Assembly (NCBI GenBank): GCA_963808815.1
Contig: CAWEGI010000002.1
Coordinates: 1-64,000 of the forward strand
Length of the DNA stretch: 64,000 nucleotides
Origin: DATBLE01 sp963808815
GTDB taxonomy: Bacteria > Actinomycetota > Thermoleophilia > Gaiellales > Gaiellaceae
Direction: 5' to 3'
The position numbers and the translations under genes are program-made. Under the pieces are notes generated by a model, which saw nothing but the letters and a program-made list of their open reading frames with translations, did no database searches and was not told the origin of the DNA. Positions 6,771-14,359 of this stretch are shown here, in pieces. The number at the start of each line of letters is the position of its first letter. Positions within the stretch are counted from its first letter, which is position 1.

Positions 6771-9131
6771 GTGACTGATCAGATTTCACGCGACGTCTTG
6801 CCGATCCCGGATAGGCCATTCGAAGGGACCCTTCCGTACGACGCCAAGGACCCAGACGCGTCGTTCCCTGCGATCGAGCCGCTGCGGCCGCCGGCCGACG
6901 CCCCGAATGTGCTTGTCATTCTGCTCGACGATGTCGGCTTCGCGGCGTCGAGCGCCTTTGGCGGGCCGTGCTCGACGCCGACGGCCGAGCGGCTGGCCGA
7001 GAACGGCCTGAAGTACAACCGGTTCCACACGACTGCGCTCTGCGCGCCCACCCGGGCTGCCCTGCTGACCGGCCGCAACCACCACACGGTTGGGATGGGG
7101 GTCATCACCGAGCTCGCGACGTCGGCGCCCGGCTACAACTCGATCCGCCCCAACACCTGTGCGCCTCTGGCGCAAACCTTGCAGCTGAACGGCTATTCGA
7201 CGGCGCAGTTCGGTAAGTGCCACGAGGTGCCGGTCTGGCAGACGAGCCCGATGGGACCGTTCGACGCTTGGCCGACCGGCAGCGGCTTCGAGTACTTCTA
7301 CGGCTTCATCGGCGGAGAGACGAACCAGTACTACCCGGCCGTCTACGAGGGCACGACGCCGCTGGAGCCGGAGAAGACGCCCGAGGAGGGCTACCACTTC
7401 ACCGAGGACATGACCGACAAGGCGATCCAGTGGGTCCGTCAGCAGAAGTCGCTCATGCCCGACAAGCCGTTCTTCATGTACTTCGCCCCGGGGGCGACGC
7501 ACGCCCCGCATCACGTTCCGATTGAGTGGTCGGACAAGTACAAGGGCCGCTTCGACGAGGGCTGGGATTCGCTGCGCGAGGAGATCCTGACTCGGCAAAA
7601 GGAGCTGGGAGTCGTGCCCGCGGAGACGGAGCTGACCGTGCGGCACGCGGAGATCCCCGCGTGGGACGACATGCCCGACGAGCTCAAGCCGGTGCTCGCA
7701 CGCCAGATGGAGGTCTACGCCGGCTTCCTCGAGCACACGGACCATCACATCGGACGGCTGGTTGATGCACTCGAGGACCTCGGCGTGGTCGAGGACACGC
7801 TCGTCTACTACATCGTCGGCGACAACGGCGCCTCCGCCGAGGGCACGATCAACGGAACATTCAACGAAATGTTCGTCTTCAACGGCGCCGCCGCGCTCGA
7901 GACGCCCGAGTTCGTCTCGTCTCGCATCGACGAGTTCGGTACCCCGACCGCCTACAACCACTTCGCGGTCGGGTGGGCGCACGCGATGGACACTCCCTAC
8001 CAATGGACGAAGCAGGTGGCCTCGCATTGGGGAGGAACCCGCAACGGCACGATCGTGCACTGGCCACATGGGTTCACGGCCCGTGGCGAGGTGCGAACGC
8101 AGTTCCACCATGTGATCGATGTCGCCCCAACCGTGCTCGAGGCCGCAGGGGTTCCGCACCCGACAACGGTCGACGGCGTCGATCAACGTCAGATCGAGGG
8201 CGTGAGCATGCGCTACTCCTTCGACGGCGCGACCGAAGCTGACCGCCACGAGACGCAGTACTTCGAGATGTTCTGCAACCGCGGCATCTACCACGAGGGC
8301 TGGACTGCGGTCACAAGGCACTCGACACCCTGGGTGATGGGGCAGCCACTGCCTCCGTTCGACGACGACGTCTGGGAGCTCTACGAGCCGGACGACTGGA
8401 GCCAGGCCCACGACCTCGCAGACGAGATGCCCGAGAAGCTGGCCGAGCTGCAGCAGCTCTGGCTTGAGGAGGCCCGCAAGTACAACGTGCTCCCGCTCGA
8501 CGACCGCCGGATCGAGCGCTTCAACGCCGAGCTCGTCGGCCGGCCGGAGCTCGTGAAGGGAAACTCACAGCTGCTCTTCGGCGGCATGGGCCGGCTCACC
8601 GAGAGCAGCCTTCTCAACATCAAGAACAAATCCCATGCGGTCACGGCGGAGATCGTGGTGCCCGAGGTCGGCGCTGAGGGCGTGATCCTCGCCCAGGGCG
8701 GCGCCTTCGCCGGCTGGAGCCTGTACACGAAGGACGGGCGTCCGAAGTACTGCTACAACCTGCTCGGGCTACAGCGCTTCATGGTCGAGGCGGATGCCGC
8801 GATCCCGCCCGGAACGCACCAGGTACGGATGGAGTTCGCTTACGACGGCGGCGGTCCCGCCAAGGGCGGCACCGTCACGCTCTACCTCGACGGCGAAAAG
8901 ACTGGTGAAGGCCGCGTCGAGGCAACCGTGCCGCTGATCTTCTCCGCGGACGAGACCGCCGACGTCGGACGCGACACCGCGTCGCCGGTCAGCGACGACT
9001 ACGAAGGCGAAAGCAGCGTCTTCACGGGCACGGTCAACTGGGTGCAGATCGACCTGGGCGAGGACGCTGAGGACGCCGACCACATGATCACGCCCGAGGA
9101 ACGACTCCGCGTCGCAATGGCGCGGCAGTGA
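6771..9131 (+). CDS. arylsulfatase (FGly-dependent type I sulfatase)
   Basis: 786 residues. It hydrolyses sulfate esters using a formylglycine made from the Cys of the CxPTR signature, present here as LCAPTRAALLTGRN near residue 85. Other sulfatase features are the metal-binding VILLDDVGF, GKCHEVP, and the DN pair in IVGDNGASAEG. The C-terminal 180 residues form a beta-rich domain (AEIVVPEVGAEGVILAQGG; GGTVTLYLDG), as in large Pseudomonas-type arylsulfatases. No signal peptide is evident, so it may act in the cytoplasm or need the formylglycine-generating enzyme there; that enzyme is not in the window. GTG 6771 follows GAGAGGAG. The substrate is unknown. Confidence 0.92.
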   Translation: MTDQISRDVLPIPDRPFEGTLPYDAKDPDASFPAIEPLRPPADAPNVLVILLDDVGFAASSAFGGPCSTPTAERLAENGLKYNRFHTTALCAPTRAALLTGRNHHTVGMGVITELATSAPGYNSIRPNTCAPLAQTLQLNGYSTAQFGKCHEVPVWQTSPMGPFDAWPTGSGFEYFYGFIGGETNQYYPAVYEGTTPLEPEKTPEEGYHFTEDMTDKAIQWVRQQKSLMPDKPFFMYFAPGATHAPHHVPIEWSDKYKGRFDEGWDSLREEILTRQKELGVVPAETELTVRHAEIPAWDDMPDELKPVLARQMEVYAGFLEHTDHHIGRLVDALEDLGVVEDTLVYYIVGDNGASAEGTINGTFNEMFVFNGAAALETPEFVSSRIDEFGTPTAYNHFAVGWAHAMDTPYQWTKQVASHWGGTRNGTIVHWPHGFTARGEVRTQFHHVIDVAPTVLEAAGVPHPTTVDGVDQRQIEGVSMRYSFDGATEADRHETQYFEMFCNRGIYHEGWTAVTRHSTPWVMGQPLPPFDDDVWELYEPDDWSQAHDLADEMPEKLAELQQLWLEEARKYNVLPLDDRRIERFNAELVGRPELVKGNSQLLFGGMGRLTESSLLNIKNKSHAVTAEIVVPEVGAEGVILAQGGAFAGWSLYTKDGRPKYCYNLLGLQRFMVEADAAIPPGTHQVRMEFAYDGGGPAKGGTVTLYLDGEKTGEGRVEATVPLIFSADETADVGRDTASPVSDDYEGESSVFTGTVNWVQIDLGEDAEDADHMITPEERLRVAMARQ

Positions 9132-9356
9132 GGAGGAAAACGACGAGACCGCGACGTCGGGTGACGACATCGCGACGAGGCGGTCGCGCGCGTCTGACTC
9201 ACGCGATCAGTCTGCGGACGGCGACGGCTCGGACGCAACCGCCTGCGGCAAGGGCTCGCTGTTCCAAGCAGCGAGCAGGGAGCCGGTGCTCACGCGCGCG
9301 TGGAGAACGACACGGCAGCACAAAGCGAGATCGGGTCCCGACGGAAGGAGTGACAC

Positions 9357-9446
9357 ATGACTGAGGGAAGCGAAGGTAACGGCTGGGATGAGGTGACCAC
9401 TCTCGGAAGCTCATCTTGGCAGGCTGGACCTCCTCATTGGCAGTGA
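9357..9446 (+). CDS. possible 29-residue peptide
   Basis: An excellent ribosome site (GGAAGGAG) precedes ATG 9357, and the frame encodes MTEGSEGNGWDEVTTLGSSS and nine more residues (WQAGPPHWQ) before TGA. No membrane segment and no recognised family. The good ribosome site suggests it is either a real small peptide or the intact start of a gene whose body has been lost. It is 225 bases after the arylsulfatase stop. Confidence 0.4.
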   Translation: MTEGSEGNGWDEVTTLGSSSWQAGPPHWQ

Positions 9447-9506
9447 ACGACGGGCCCGAAGGCCCGCCCCCCACTTTCGAGTCGGAGTGCACTGCCGCAA
9501 CCTGGC

Positions 9507-9767
9507 TTACGTTGACAACGCACACCGCGGCTGTGCATCGACGCGGTGCAAGGTAGTCGTGCATCCGCCGCCCTTACCGGAGGAGGAGTCTGGAATGTTT
9601 GTTGGGTACGTCGCTGCCTGATTGAAGCCAGTGCCGCCAGAAATCGGATAGGGACCGTAGTTTGGAACGCTTGGAGCAGCCCCGGCCGCTGAAGCTGCCA
9701 GACCGGCTACGACGGCGCCGAGAACCACCAGTCGCCTGAACCAGATGAGGTAGTTGGAGCGTTTCAT
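9507..9767 (-). CDS. small secreted protein
   Basis: 86 residues. It has a classic signal peptide: basic start MKRSNYLIWFRR, hydrophobic core LVVLGAVVAGLAASA, and an AGA/APS cleavage region near residue 30. The mature part is Gly/Ser/Pro-rich with two cysteines (GGGCTTTLHR; QPRCALST). AGGAGGGCGACA precedes ATG 9767. I do not recognise a family; the mature peptide of about 55 residues is probably disordered or disulfide-linked. Confidence 0.55.
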   Translation of the reverse strand: MKRSNYLIWFRRLVVLGAVVAGLAASAAGAAPSVPNYGPYPISGGTGFNQAATYPTNIPDSSSGKGGGCTTTLHRVDAQPRCALST

Positions 9768-9951
9768 TGTCGCCCTCCTGTCGTCCTGGACTGCTGTGTG
9801 ATGCCCTTTGACCCAAGACGAGAGATGGCTTAAGGATTGGTAAGCGCGCGGCAACAGGCTCGCTTAGCTTCCGGTGCGTCAGTGAGCCCGGCGCGGGGGT
9901 CGAACACTACGCCGGCCAGACGAGCGCTTCCCCCGCAATCGCCGGGGCCGC

Positions 9952-10131
9952 TCAGGACGCTACCCGCCCGCGCTGTGGCTGCCGTCGCTCTTTCGGCCGT
10001 GGTCGCGATGGCCGCGGATCTCGTCGCCCACAGTTGCCGAGCGTCGCCGGCCGACCACGGCACTGGAACGCCTTGAGCAGCTCGACCTCTTTCGGCGCCA
10101 GATATTCGCGCTCGTCGGTGTCTGTGGTCAT
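9952..10131 (-). CDS. doubtful 59-residue ORF
   Basis: Starts MTTDTDEREYLAPKEVELLK, which looks protein-like, then becomes Arg/Pro-rich (RRDPRPSRPRPKERRQPQRG). AGGAGGAG lies upstream of ATG 10131 but at a long spacing of about 14 bases. It could be a genuine small basic protein or the start of a gene that has lost its frame. Low confidence. Confidence 0.3.
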   Translation of the reverse strand: MTTDTDEREYLAPKEVELLKAFQCRGRPATLGNCGRRDPRPSRPRPKERRQPQRGRVAS

Positions 10132-10236
10132 GCGTAGAAGCTTACTCCTCCTTGCCTCTCTCCTCCTTCTTCGGAAGGAGAAAACTCCGGGACGGATGCC
10201 GGCCTCCCGATCGACCGGGCCCGGCTCCTCCCGCGC

Positions 10237-10264
10237 GGAGAGGCCGGCAAAGGCCGGCCTCTCC
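10237..10264 (-). terminator. 12-bp hairpin downstream of secreted protein gene
   Basis: GGAGAGGCCGGC and GCCGGCCTCTCC are exactly complementary around a 4-base loop. It lies about 40 bases after the stop of the minus-strand gene at 10307-10876 and has no T-run. Likely transcript end or RNA-stabilising stem. Confidence 0.5.
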
Positions 10265-10306
10265 ATGGGGCGAAAGGGAAGTGCTCAAGCGCCTCTCGGT
10301 CGCCGG

Positions 10307-10876
10307 TTACGAGCTGAAGTTGATCCTCGCCGTGCCGCAGCCGACTTGCTGGATCCAGACGTTCTGGATCCCGTCGATGTCGGGGGCGAGGTCGTGGTCG
10401 GCGACGATCACCTTCACGTTCTTGAAGGAGGCATCGTTTCCGTCTCCGGCGCGGTAGAAGTCGGACAGGAGGACGGCCGTGTGCTCGTTGGTCACTGCCG
10501 TCTTCCCGGCCTCGGACGCCGCGCCGGTGCACTTGAAGCCCGTGCTCGCGAGGAGGCCGTCCGTGTCCCAGCGGATGCCCTGCCCTTGCAGGCAGCCCTG
10601 GAGGGGGCCCTGTCCGACGTCTTCGAGACAGCGGAAGCCGCCGTTCGAGTGTACGAATGCATTCTCGGGATCGGTATCGGATGCGCTCGCGGGGTCGTAG
10701 GCGCCGCCCCCGCTGAGAAAGACCTTGCCGCTGGGCTGGAAGCCGGAGATGGCGGGGGCGTTGAAGCCCACTCCGACCTGACCGCTTGCGGCACTGGCCG
10801 GGACGACGAGGACGAGTACAGCGGTGGCCAGGGCAACAACTGCCGCCAGAGATGCACCGATCGTGGTGCGAGACAT
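10307..10876 (-). CDS. exported protein, unknown family, with four cysteines
   Basis: 189 residues. A signal peptide covers about residues 1-33 (MSRTTIGASLAAVVALAT, then VLVLVVPASAASG). The mature domain contains GFQPSGKVFLSGGGAYDP, GGFRCLED, LQGCLQGQGIRWDTDG and FKCTGAASEAGK, and ends VGCGTARINFSS: cysteines in two probable disulfide pairs and a generally beta-rich look. AAAGGAGGAG before ATG 10876 fixes the start. I know the pattern only as an unnamed actinobacterial secreted protein. It is transcribed alone, with a hairpin downstream. Confidence 0.65.
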   Translation of the reverse strand: MSRTTIGASLAAVVALATAVLVLVVPASAASGQVGVGFNAPAISGFQPSGKVFLSGGGAYDPASASDTDPENAFVHSNGGFRCLEDVGQGPLQGCLQGQGIRWDTDGLLASTGFKCTGAASEAGKTAVTNEHTAVLLSDFYRAGDGNDASFKNVKVIVADHDLAPDIDGIQNVWIQQVGCGTARINFSS

Positions 10877-11104
10877 CGCTCCTCCTTTGATGGCTGACTT
10901 ACCGCGACCAGCATCGCGCCGGATGCCCGCGGCCGCCTCACGGAGCATCCGTGAGGTCTTCCGTGAGAAATAGGGTCGCTGGGACGCTTAGAGGGCGCGA
11001 GCGAGCTGGTGCACGGCACCTGCAGGCCCTTCGGACACCGGTCGGCTTCCGCCGGCCACACCTTGATCGGCACGGTGGTCCCTTTTTGCAAGAACGGGTT
11101 TACC

Positions 11105-11873
11105 ATGGTGACGAGTAATCGGGTTGTGAGGGGGAGAGACGCTGCGGCCGCACTGGCGTGAGCTCGACTACTGGCACTGGCTCTGGCGTCAGCGCACGCC
11201 CGGCGTTGCCAAGCTCGCGATCGTGGGGGTGGTGCTCGCGGCGATCCTGGTCGGCGGGTGGTTCGTCGCCGACGGCCTGACCGCTGCGAAGGCGAACGCC
11301 GGCGGCGGCGACTCTCTGGTGCTCGAAACGACCGTGAACAAACTGGTCACGGTCCGTGAGAAGGGGAAGCTGGTCACAAAGACCATCCCCGTCGTCAAAC
11401 GGGTCGTCCGCGTCCAGGCCCGCACGGAGACCAAGGTCGAGCGCCAGACCGATCTGCGCTACTCGACGCGCGTGGTGACCACGCCCGGCGGCGTTCGAGT
11501 CGTCCGCCGCGTGGTGACGACCCGCGTGCCGGTGGTGGAGAACCACGTGGTCACCGTCAACGGGAAGACCAAGACGGTGGCCGTCACCAGCTACGTGCCG
11601 ACGACCCGGGTGGAGACGCAGACACAGACACAGACACAGACGGAGACCCGCCAGCAGACCGTCACGCAGCCGGGGGCTTCGAACACGGTCACCCAGACCT
11701 CGACGGTGAATCACACGACCACGGACGTCCTGACGCAGGTGGTGACGACGACGCAGACGCAGACGGTGACGCAGACGCAGACCCAGACCGTCGTTCAGAC
11801 GGTCACGGACACCGTGACGCTGCCGCCGGTCACGGTCACGGACGTGATCACGATCACGCTGCCCAAGCACTGA
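11105..11873 (+). CDS. membrane-anchored Thr/Gln-repeat protein, probable 1-base frame break near the start
   Basis: The clear frame runs from about 11140 to TGA 11873. It opens LRPHWRELDYWHWLWRQ, then has one membrane helix (LAIVGVVLAAILVGGWFVA), then about 180 residues of extracytoplasmic sequence rich in Val, Thr and Arg that degenerates into TQTQTQTQT-type runs, ending VTDVITITLPKH. No ATG/GTG/TTG start exists in this frame between the upstream in-frame stop at 11127 and GTG 11223, which would cut off the cytoplasmic head. ATG 11105 in the next frame joins perfectly if one G of the GGGGG run at about 11130 is extra. The repeat half could be a stalk or adhesin; function unknown. Confidence 0.65.
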
Positions 11874-12403
11874 ACAAGGCGCGGTCGGGCCTAGCGACGC
11901 CGATCACGCCGTGACAACGTCGAGCTGGTTGCCGAGGCGCTGGCCTGGGCGTCCCCGTCGGCCTGGCGTGAAGCCTGCGCCGTTGCCGGGAATGGCGATG
12001 TTTCCGAGACCACACCGGGACCACACCAGCACCGCATTTAGGGCAGGTACGGCAGGTACGACCCGCATGGTTGACCGAAAACGGCTTGCCGCCTACCCCC
12101 TTTCGTTTCCGTGCCGGGAAGCGCCGGTTGAGTCAGGGAGCGGGTTAGCAGCCCCGGTGCGCCTGTCGAGACCGAACGAGATCTACCACGGCCGAGATGC
12201 GACCGACCGACTAGCGAAAGGTACGCTCAATTCCCGTAGGAGGTCGACGAGGCGATCGAGGCCGCCGCGCCGGTGACGCCGATGCCGAGGGTGTTTGGGA
12301 CATGCCGGAACCCAAGTCCGACGTCGAAGAGCAGTGGCCCGCGTATTACCTTCGCACCTGTGAGACTCCGCTGTCCAAGCCAGGGGTCATGAAGGAGGCA
12401 GAC
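11874..12403. other. 530-base region without a supported gene
   Basis: The frames here are Pro/Arg-rich with no ribosome sites. A short direct repeat, GGCAGGTAC twice in a row, lies at about 12043-12061. I see no transposase, integrase or tRNA. It may hold decayed coding sequence, but I cannot name it. The last 15 bases contain the ribosome site of the gene at 12404. Confidence 0.4.
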
Positions 12404-12680
12404 ATGTACGCGACCATCCGCAGCTACTCGGGAGGCGACCTCGCCGATGTCCTCGCCGCACGCGAGGACGAGATCAAGGAAGTCATCGGGTCGATCGACG
12501 GCTTCCGGTCTTACCACGCGGTGCGCACCGCCGACGGAACCAGCGATGAGCGTCTTCGATGACCAGGCGGGCGCTGAGGCGTCAACCAGCGCGGCGGCGG
12601 CCTGGATCTCGGAGAACCTTCCAGATGCCTCGTTCGGTGCTCCGCAGGTGACGACTGGCGAGGTCGCCGTCAGCTTCTAG
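12404..12680 (+). CDS. small ABM-like (antibiotic biosynthesis monooxygenase-type fold) protein with one frameshift
   Basis: GAAGGAGG precedes ATG 12404. The first frame gives MYATIRSYSGGDLADVLAAR, then EDEIKEVIGSIDGFRSYHAV and RTADGT. The second frame gives AMSVFDDQAGAEASTSAAAA and WISENLPDASF, ending VTTGEVAVSF. Joined at about 12540 by removing one base (an A in GAACCAGCGATG), they make a continuous protein of about 91 residues with the dimeric alpha/beta-barrel pattern (GF..Y.V; SVF.D.AGA..S...A..W). The break is therefore a single insertion, either mutation or error. A strong hairpin follows at 12713. No catalytic role is assigned to this small subgroup. Confidence 0.7.
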
Positions 12681-12712
12681 CCGACCCCTCGCTCGGTGCG
12701 CTGACATTTTGG

Positions 12713-12753
12713 GCTTTCCCGCCGCTCGGCCTGAACATCGGCGGCGGGAAAGC
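12713..12753 (+). terminator. 12-bp hairpin terminator after the ABM-like gene
   Basis: GCTTTCCCGCCG pairs exactly with CGGCGGGAAAGC across 17 bases, starting about 30 bases after the stop at 12680. The stem is perfect; no U-tract follows. Confidence 0.55.
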
Positions 12754-13010
12754 TGTGCGCCAAGCGGGACACCGCTTGCCAAAACCGCTTGCCGACCCCG
12801 AAGTTGCTGTTCTAGAAACCCCTCAGCGCGTCAGCCTTCTGACCCATTTCGGCGTGAACACGAAACCCGCGCTCTAATCCACGCTAAACCCGCGTAAACG
12901 AACGGGTGAAAGTTGGCTCCGGGGAACAACCCGGATCATGCTGCAAGCCGCGTCCAGCGCGGAGCCAGGACACCGGCCCCGGAGGAGCCGCCGGGGCGAA
13001 CGGACGCTTG

Positions 13011-13202
13011 CTACCAGCGGCGATGGAGGCGTTCGCCGCGACCCGCCCGACTCGACCGGACGAGCGAGAGCAAGACGGTGATCCCGCCGAGCGCGAGCAG
13101 GACGTACCCGATCGTCTGCGCGCTCGGCCCGGCAGACGCGTCCACCGCCCAGCCAAGGATCGCTCCGTCGGCGATCACGATCGTGCCGATTCCGATGCCC
13201 AT
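13011..13202 (-). CDS. DUF6458-like small membrane protein
   Basis: 63 residues with two helices: MGIGIGTIVIADGAILGWAV and (from about residue 29) TIGYVLLALGGITVLLSLV, then a basic tail (RSSRAGRGERLHRRW). The MGIG start and Gly-rich first helix match the DUF6458 family of actinobacterial two-helix proteins. GGAAGGA precedes the ATG at 13202. Role unknown. Confidence 0.7.
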   Translation of the reverse strand: MGIGIGTIVIADGAILGWAVDASAGPSAQTIGYVLLALGGITVLLSLVRSSRAGRGERLHRRW

Positions 13203-13357
13203 TTCGCCGCAGTTCCTTCCTCTATTGAGTCCAAGAACTGCAAGAACGCAACCCCACGTGAACGCGAGCCTTCGCGGCTGCGCTCGGGCGCTCCCATGAG
13301 TTTCTCTCTCCAGTTGCCTGGATATACAGCGCGTCCTACAAAAAGGGGAGAGAGCCA

Positions 13358-13453
13358 ATGCTCGCCATCGCTGGAACCGGGTACGGACTGATCGGTCTAC
13401 TTGTGATCATCCTTCTCGTCGTACTGATCGTCTATTTCGTGCGCCGAGCGTAG
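13358..13453 (+). CDS. 31-residue single-helix membrane peptide
   Basis: MLAIAGTGYGLIGLLVIILL followed by VVLIVYFVRRA: one hydrophobic helix with a positive C-terminal end (RRA), so probably inserted with the C-terminus inside. AAAAGGGGAGAGAG upstream of ATG 13358 is a plausible ribosome site. Similar short one-helix peptides are widespread in actinobacteria and usually missed by gene finders. It lies alone between a divergent gene and the tRNA terminator. Confidence 0.55.
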   Translation: MLAIAGTGYGLIGLLVIILLVVLIVYFVRRA

Positions 13454-13530
13454 GCACCCCGTTTGGGCGTAGCGGCCGATCCTGGCGCTTGCCGAGACGC
13501 TTGCAGGTAGACCACCCGACGTCACACTAG

Positions 13531-13560
13531 AAAACGAAAACCCGCCGTTTCCAGCGGGTT
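13531..13560 (-). terminator. Rho-independent terminator of tRNA-Ala
   Basis: On the minus strand AACCCGC, an 8-base loop and GCGGGTT form a stem followed by a T-rich run (TTTTCGTTTT). It starts 7 bases after the tRNA 3' end and is the clearest intrinsic terminator in the window. Confidence 0.8.
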
Positions 13561-13566
13561 ATCGTG

Positions 13567-13639
13567 TGGAGCGTGCCGGGATCGAACCGGCGACCTCCGG
13601 CTTGCAAAGCCGGCGCTCTCCCAGCTGAGCTAACGCCCC
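13567..13639 (-). tRNA. tRNA-Ala (anticodon UGC)
   Basis: 73 bases. The minus strand reads GGGGCGT (acceptor), a D-arm with AGCTCAGCTGGGAGAGC, anticodon arm CCGGCTTTGCAAGCCGG with anticodon TGC, T-arm GCCGGTTCGATCCCGGC, and acceptor partner ACGCTCC plus discriminator A. All stems pair, with one G-U in the acceptor. CCA is not encoded. An intrinsic terminator follows directly. It lies at the edge of a region of small genes, but I see no duplicated 3' end that would mark an integration site. Confidence 0.95.
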
Positions 13640-13689
13640 GTGCGCCGGTCAGTGTAGAGGCGCCGGCTGGAGGCCGCGGTCGGCGGAGC

Positions 13690-13938
13690 CTATGCGGCGC
13701 GGTCGAGCCGCTCTTCGGCCCGGGCGCGCTTGATGATCACGTCCCGGTCGCCCCAGCGGAGCTGGGCGCGCGCGAGGCGATGCTCGTCCCAGAGCGCTGC
13801 GATGCGCTCCTCGATCTCCTTGTGCTCGATCGCCAGGAGGGCGTCGTGGCCCTGCGCGAGCTTGTGCAGGAGCTCGGCGCGCTCTTCGGTCAGTTGCTCG
13901 ATCTCGGTCCTGATGTCGTCGAGAGTTCTCATGTCCAC
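13690..13938 (-). CDS. small coiled-coil protein, 82 residues
   Basis: Almost wholly helical and charged: TLDDIRTEIEQLTEERAELL, then KLAQGHDALLAIEHKEIEER, ending RWGDRDVIIKRARAEERLDR. No membrane part. This resembles short unnamed actinobacterial coiled-coil proteins that follow housekeeping genes. It is the last gene of the argF to zincin to 29-residue peptide run, 29 bases after the peptide. Role unknown. Confidence 0.6.
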   Translation of the reverse strand: MDMRTLDDIRTEIEQLTEERAELLHKLAQGHDALLAIEHKEIEERIAALWDEHRLARAQLRWGDRDVIIKRARAEERLDRAA

Positions 13939-13967
13939 GAAAACGCCCTACCCCGGACTCGTATTCC

Positions 13968-14057
13968 TTAACGCCACGGGCCGACGAAGAAGAGGACGAT
14001 CACCGCGGCGCCGACGACGGCGGACGCGATCGCGATCGCCTCCAGGGCCGTGTTCAC
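13968..14057 (-). CDS. 29-residue single-helix membrane peptide
   Basis: VNTALEAIAIASAVVGAAVI then VLFFVGPWR and TAA. It starts at GTG 14057 overlapping the zincin stop by 3 bases (GTGA), which implies translational coupling. A single helix of about 20 residues ends in a PWR positive tail. Too short for most annotation pipelines, but the coupling makes it credible. Confidence 0.55.
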   Translation of the reverse strand: MNTALEAIAIASAVVGAAVIVLFFVGPWR

Positions 14058-14359
14058 GCGTATCCCAGCTCGTCCAGACGGTCCTCGTCGAGGCCGAAGT
14101 AGTGGGCGAGCTCGTGGAGGACGGTCACCCGGATCTCGCGCTCGAGTGCGGCCGGATCGTCGCCGAAGTCCTCGAGCAGCGGTTGGCGGTAGATCGAGAT
14201 CCGCGCCGGCAGGTACTCGGGCTCGTCGAAGAGGCCGTACAGGTCGGGCTCCTCGGGGTTCCGCTCCTCGACCACGACAGCGACGTTCTCGAGACCCCGC
14301 GCCAGTTCGGGCGGCAGCGAGTCGAGCGCGGCGCGGACGTGCTCCTCGAAACCGCCCAT
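14054..14359 (-). CDS. zincin-like metallopeptidase family protein (PF06262 type)
   Basis: 101 residues. It carries HELAHYFGLDEDRLDELGY, an HExxHxxG zinc motif with the aspartate/glutamate pattern of the small DUF1025/PF06262 zincin family, preceded by EIRVTVL. The N-terminal half (FEEHVRAALDSLPPELARGL; VAVVVEERNP; PARISIYRQPL) matches the family's length and order. Structures of relatives suggest a minimal zincin; the substrate is unknown. ATG 14359 shares one base with the argF stop, so it is in the argF operon. Confidence 0.85.
   Translation of the reverse strand: MGGFEEHVRAALDSLPPELARGLENVAVVVEERNPEEPDLYGLFDEPEYLPARISIYRQPLLEDFGDDPAALEREIRVTVLHELAHYFGLDEDRLDELGYA

Noticed and set aside
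6786..8411. A 541-codon open frame on the minus strand opposite the arylsulfatase
   Set aside because: Composition is that of an antisense shadow of a high-GC gene (Arg/Val/Leu/Asp-rich, no domain), and the plus-strand sulfatase is unmistakable.
9132..9364. A 78-codon Arg-rich frame after the arylsulfatase
   Set aside because: No ribosome site or protein-like pattern; only the short peptide at 9357 has a credible start.
11100..11870. A 256-codon minus-strand frame rich in Arg/Leu/His
   Set aside because: It is the complement of the Thr/Gln repeat gene; the repeats cause its regular look.
11880..12300. Possible integrase or mobile-element remnant upstream of tRNA-Ala
   Set aside because: No recognisable integrase motif in any frame and no duplicated tRNA end to serve as an attachment site.
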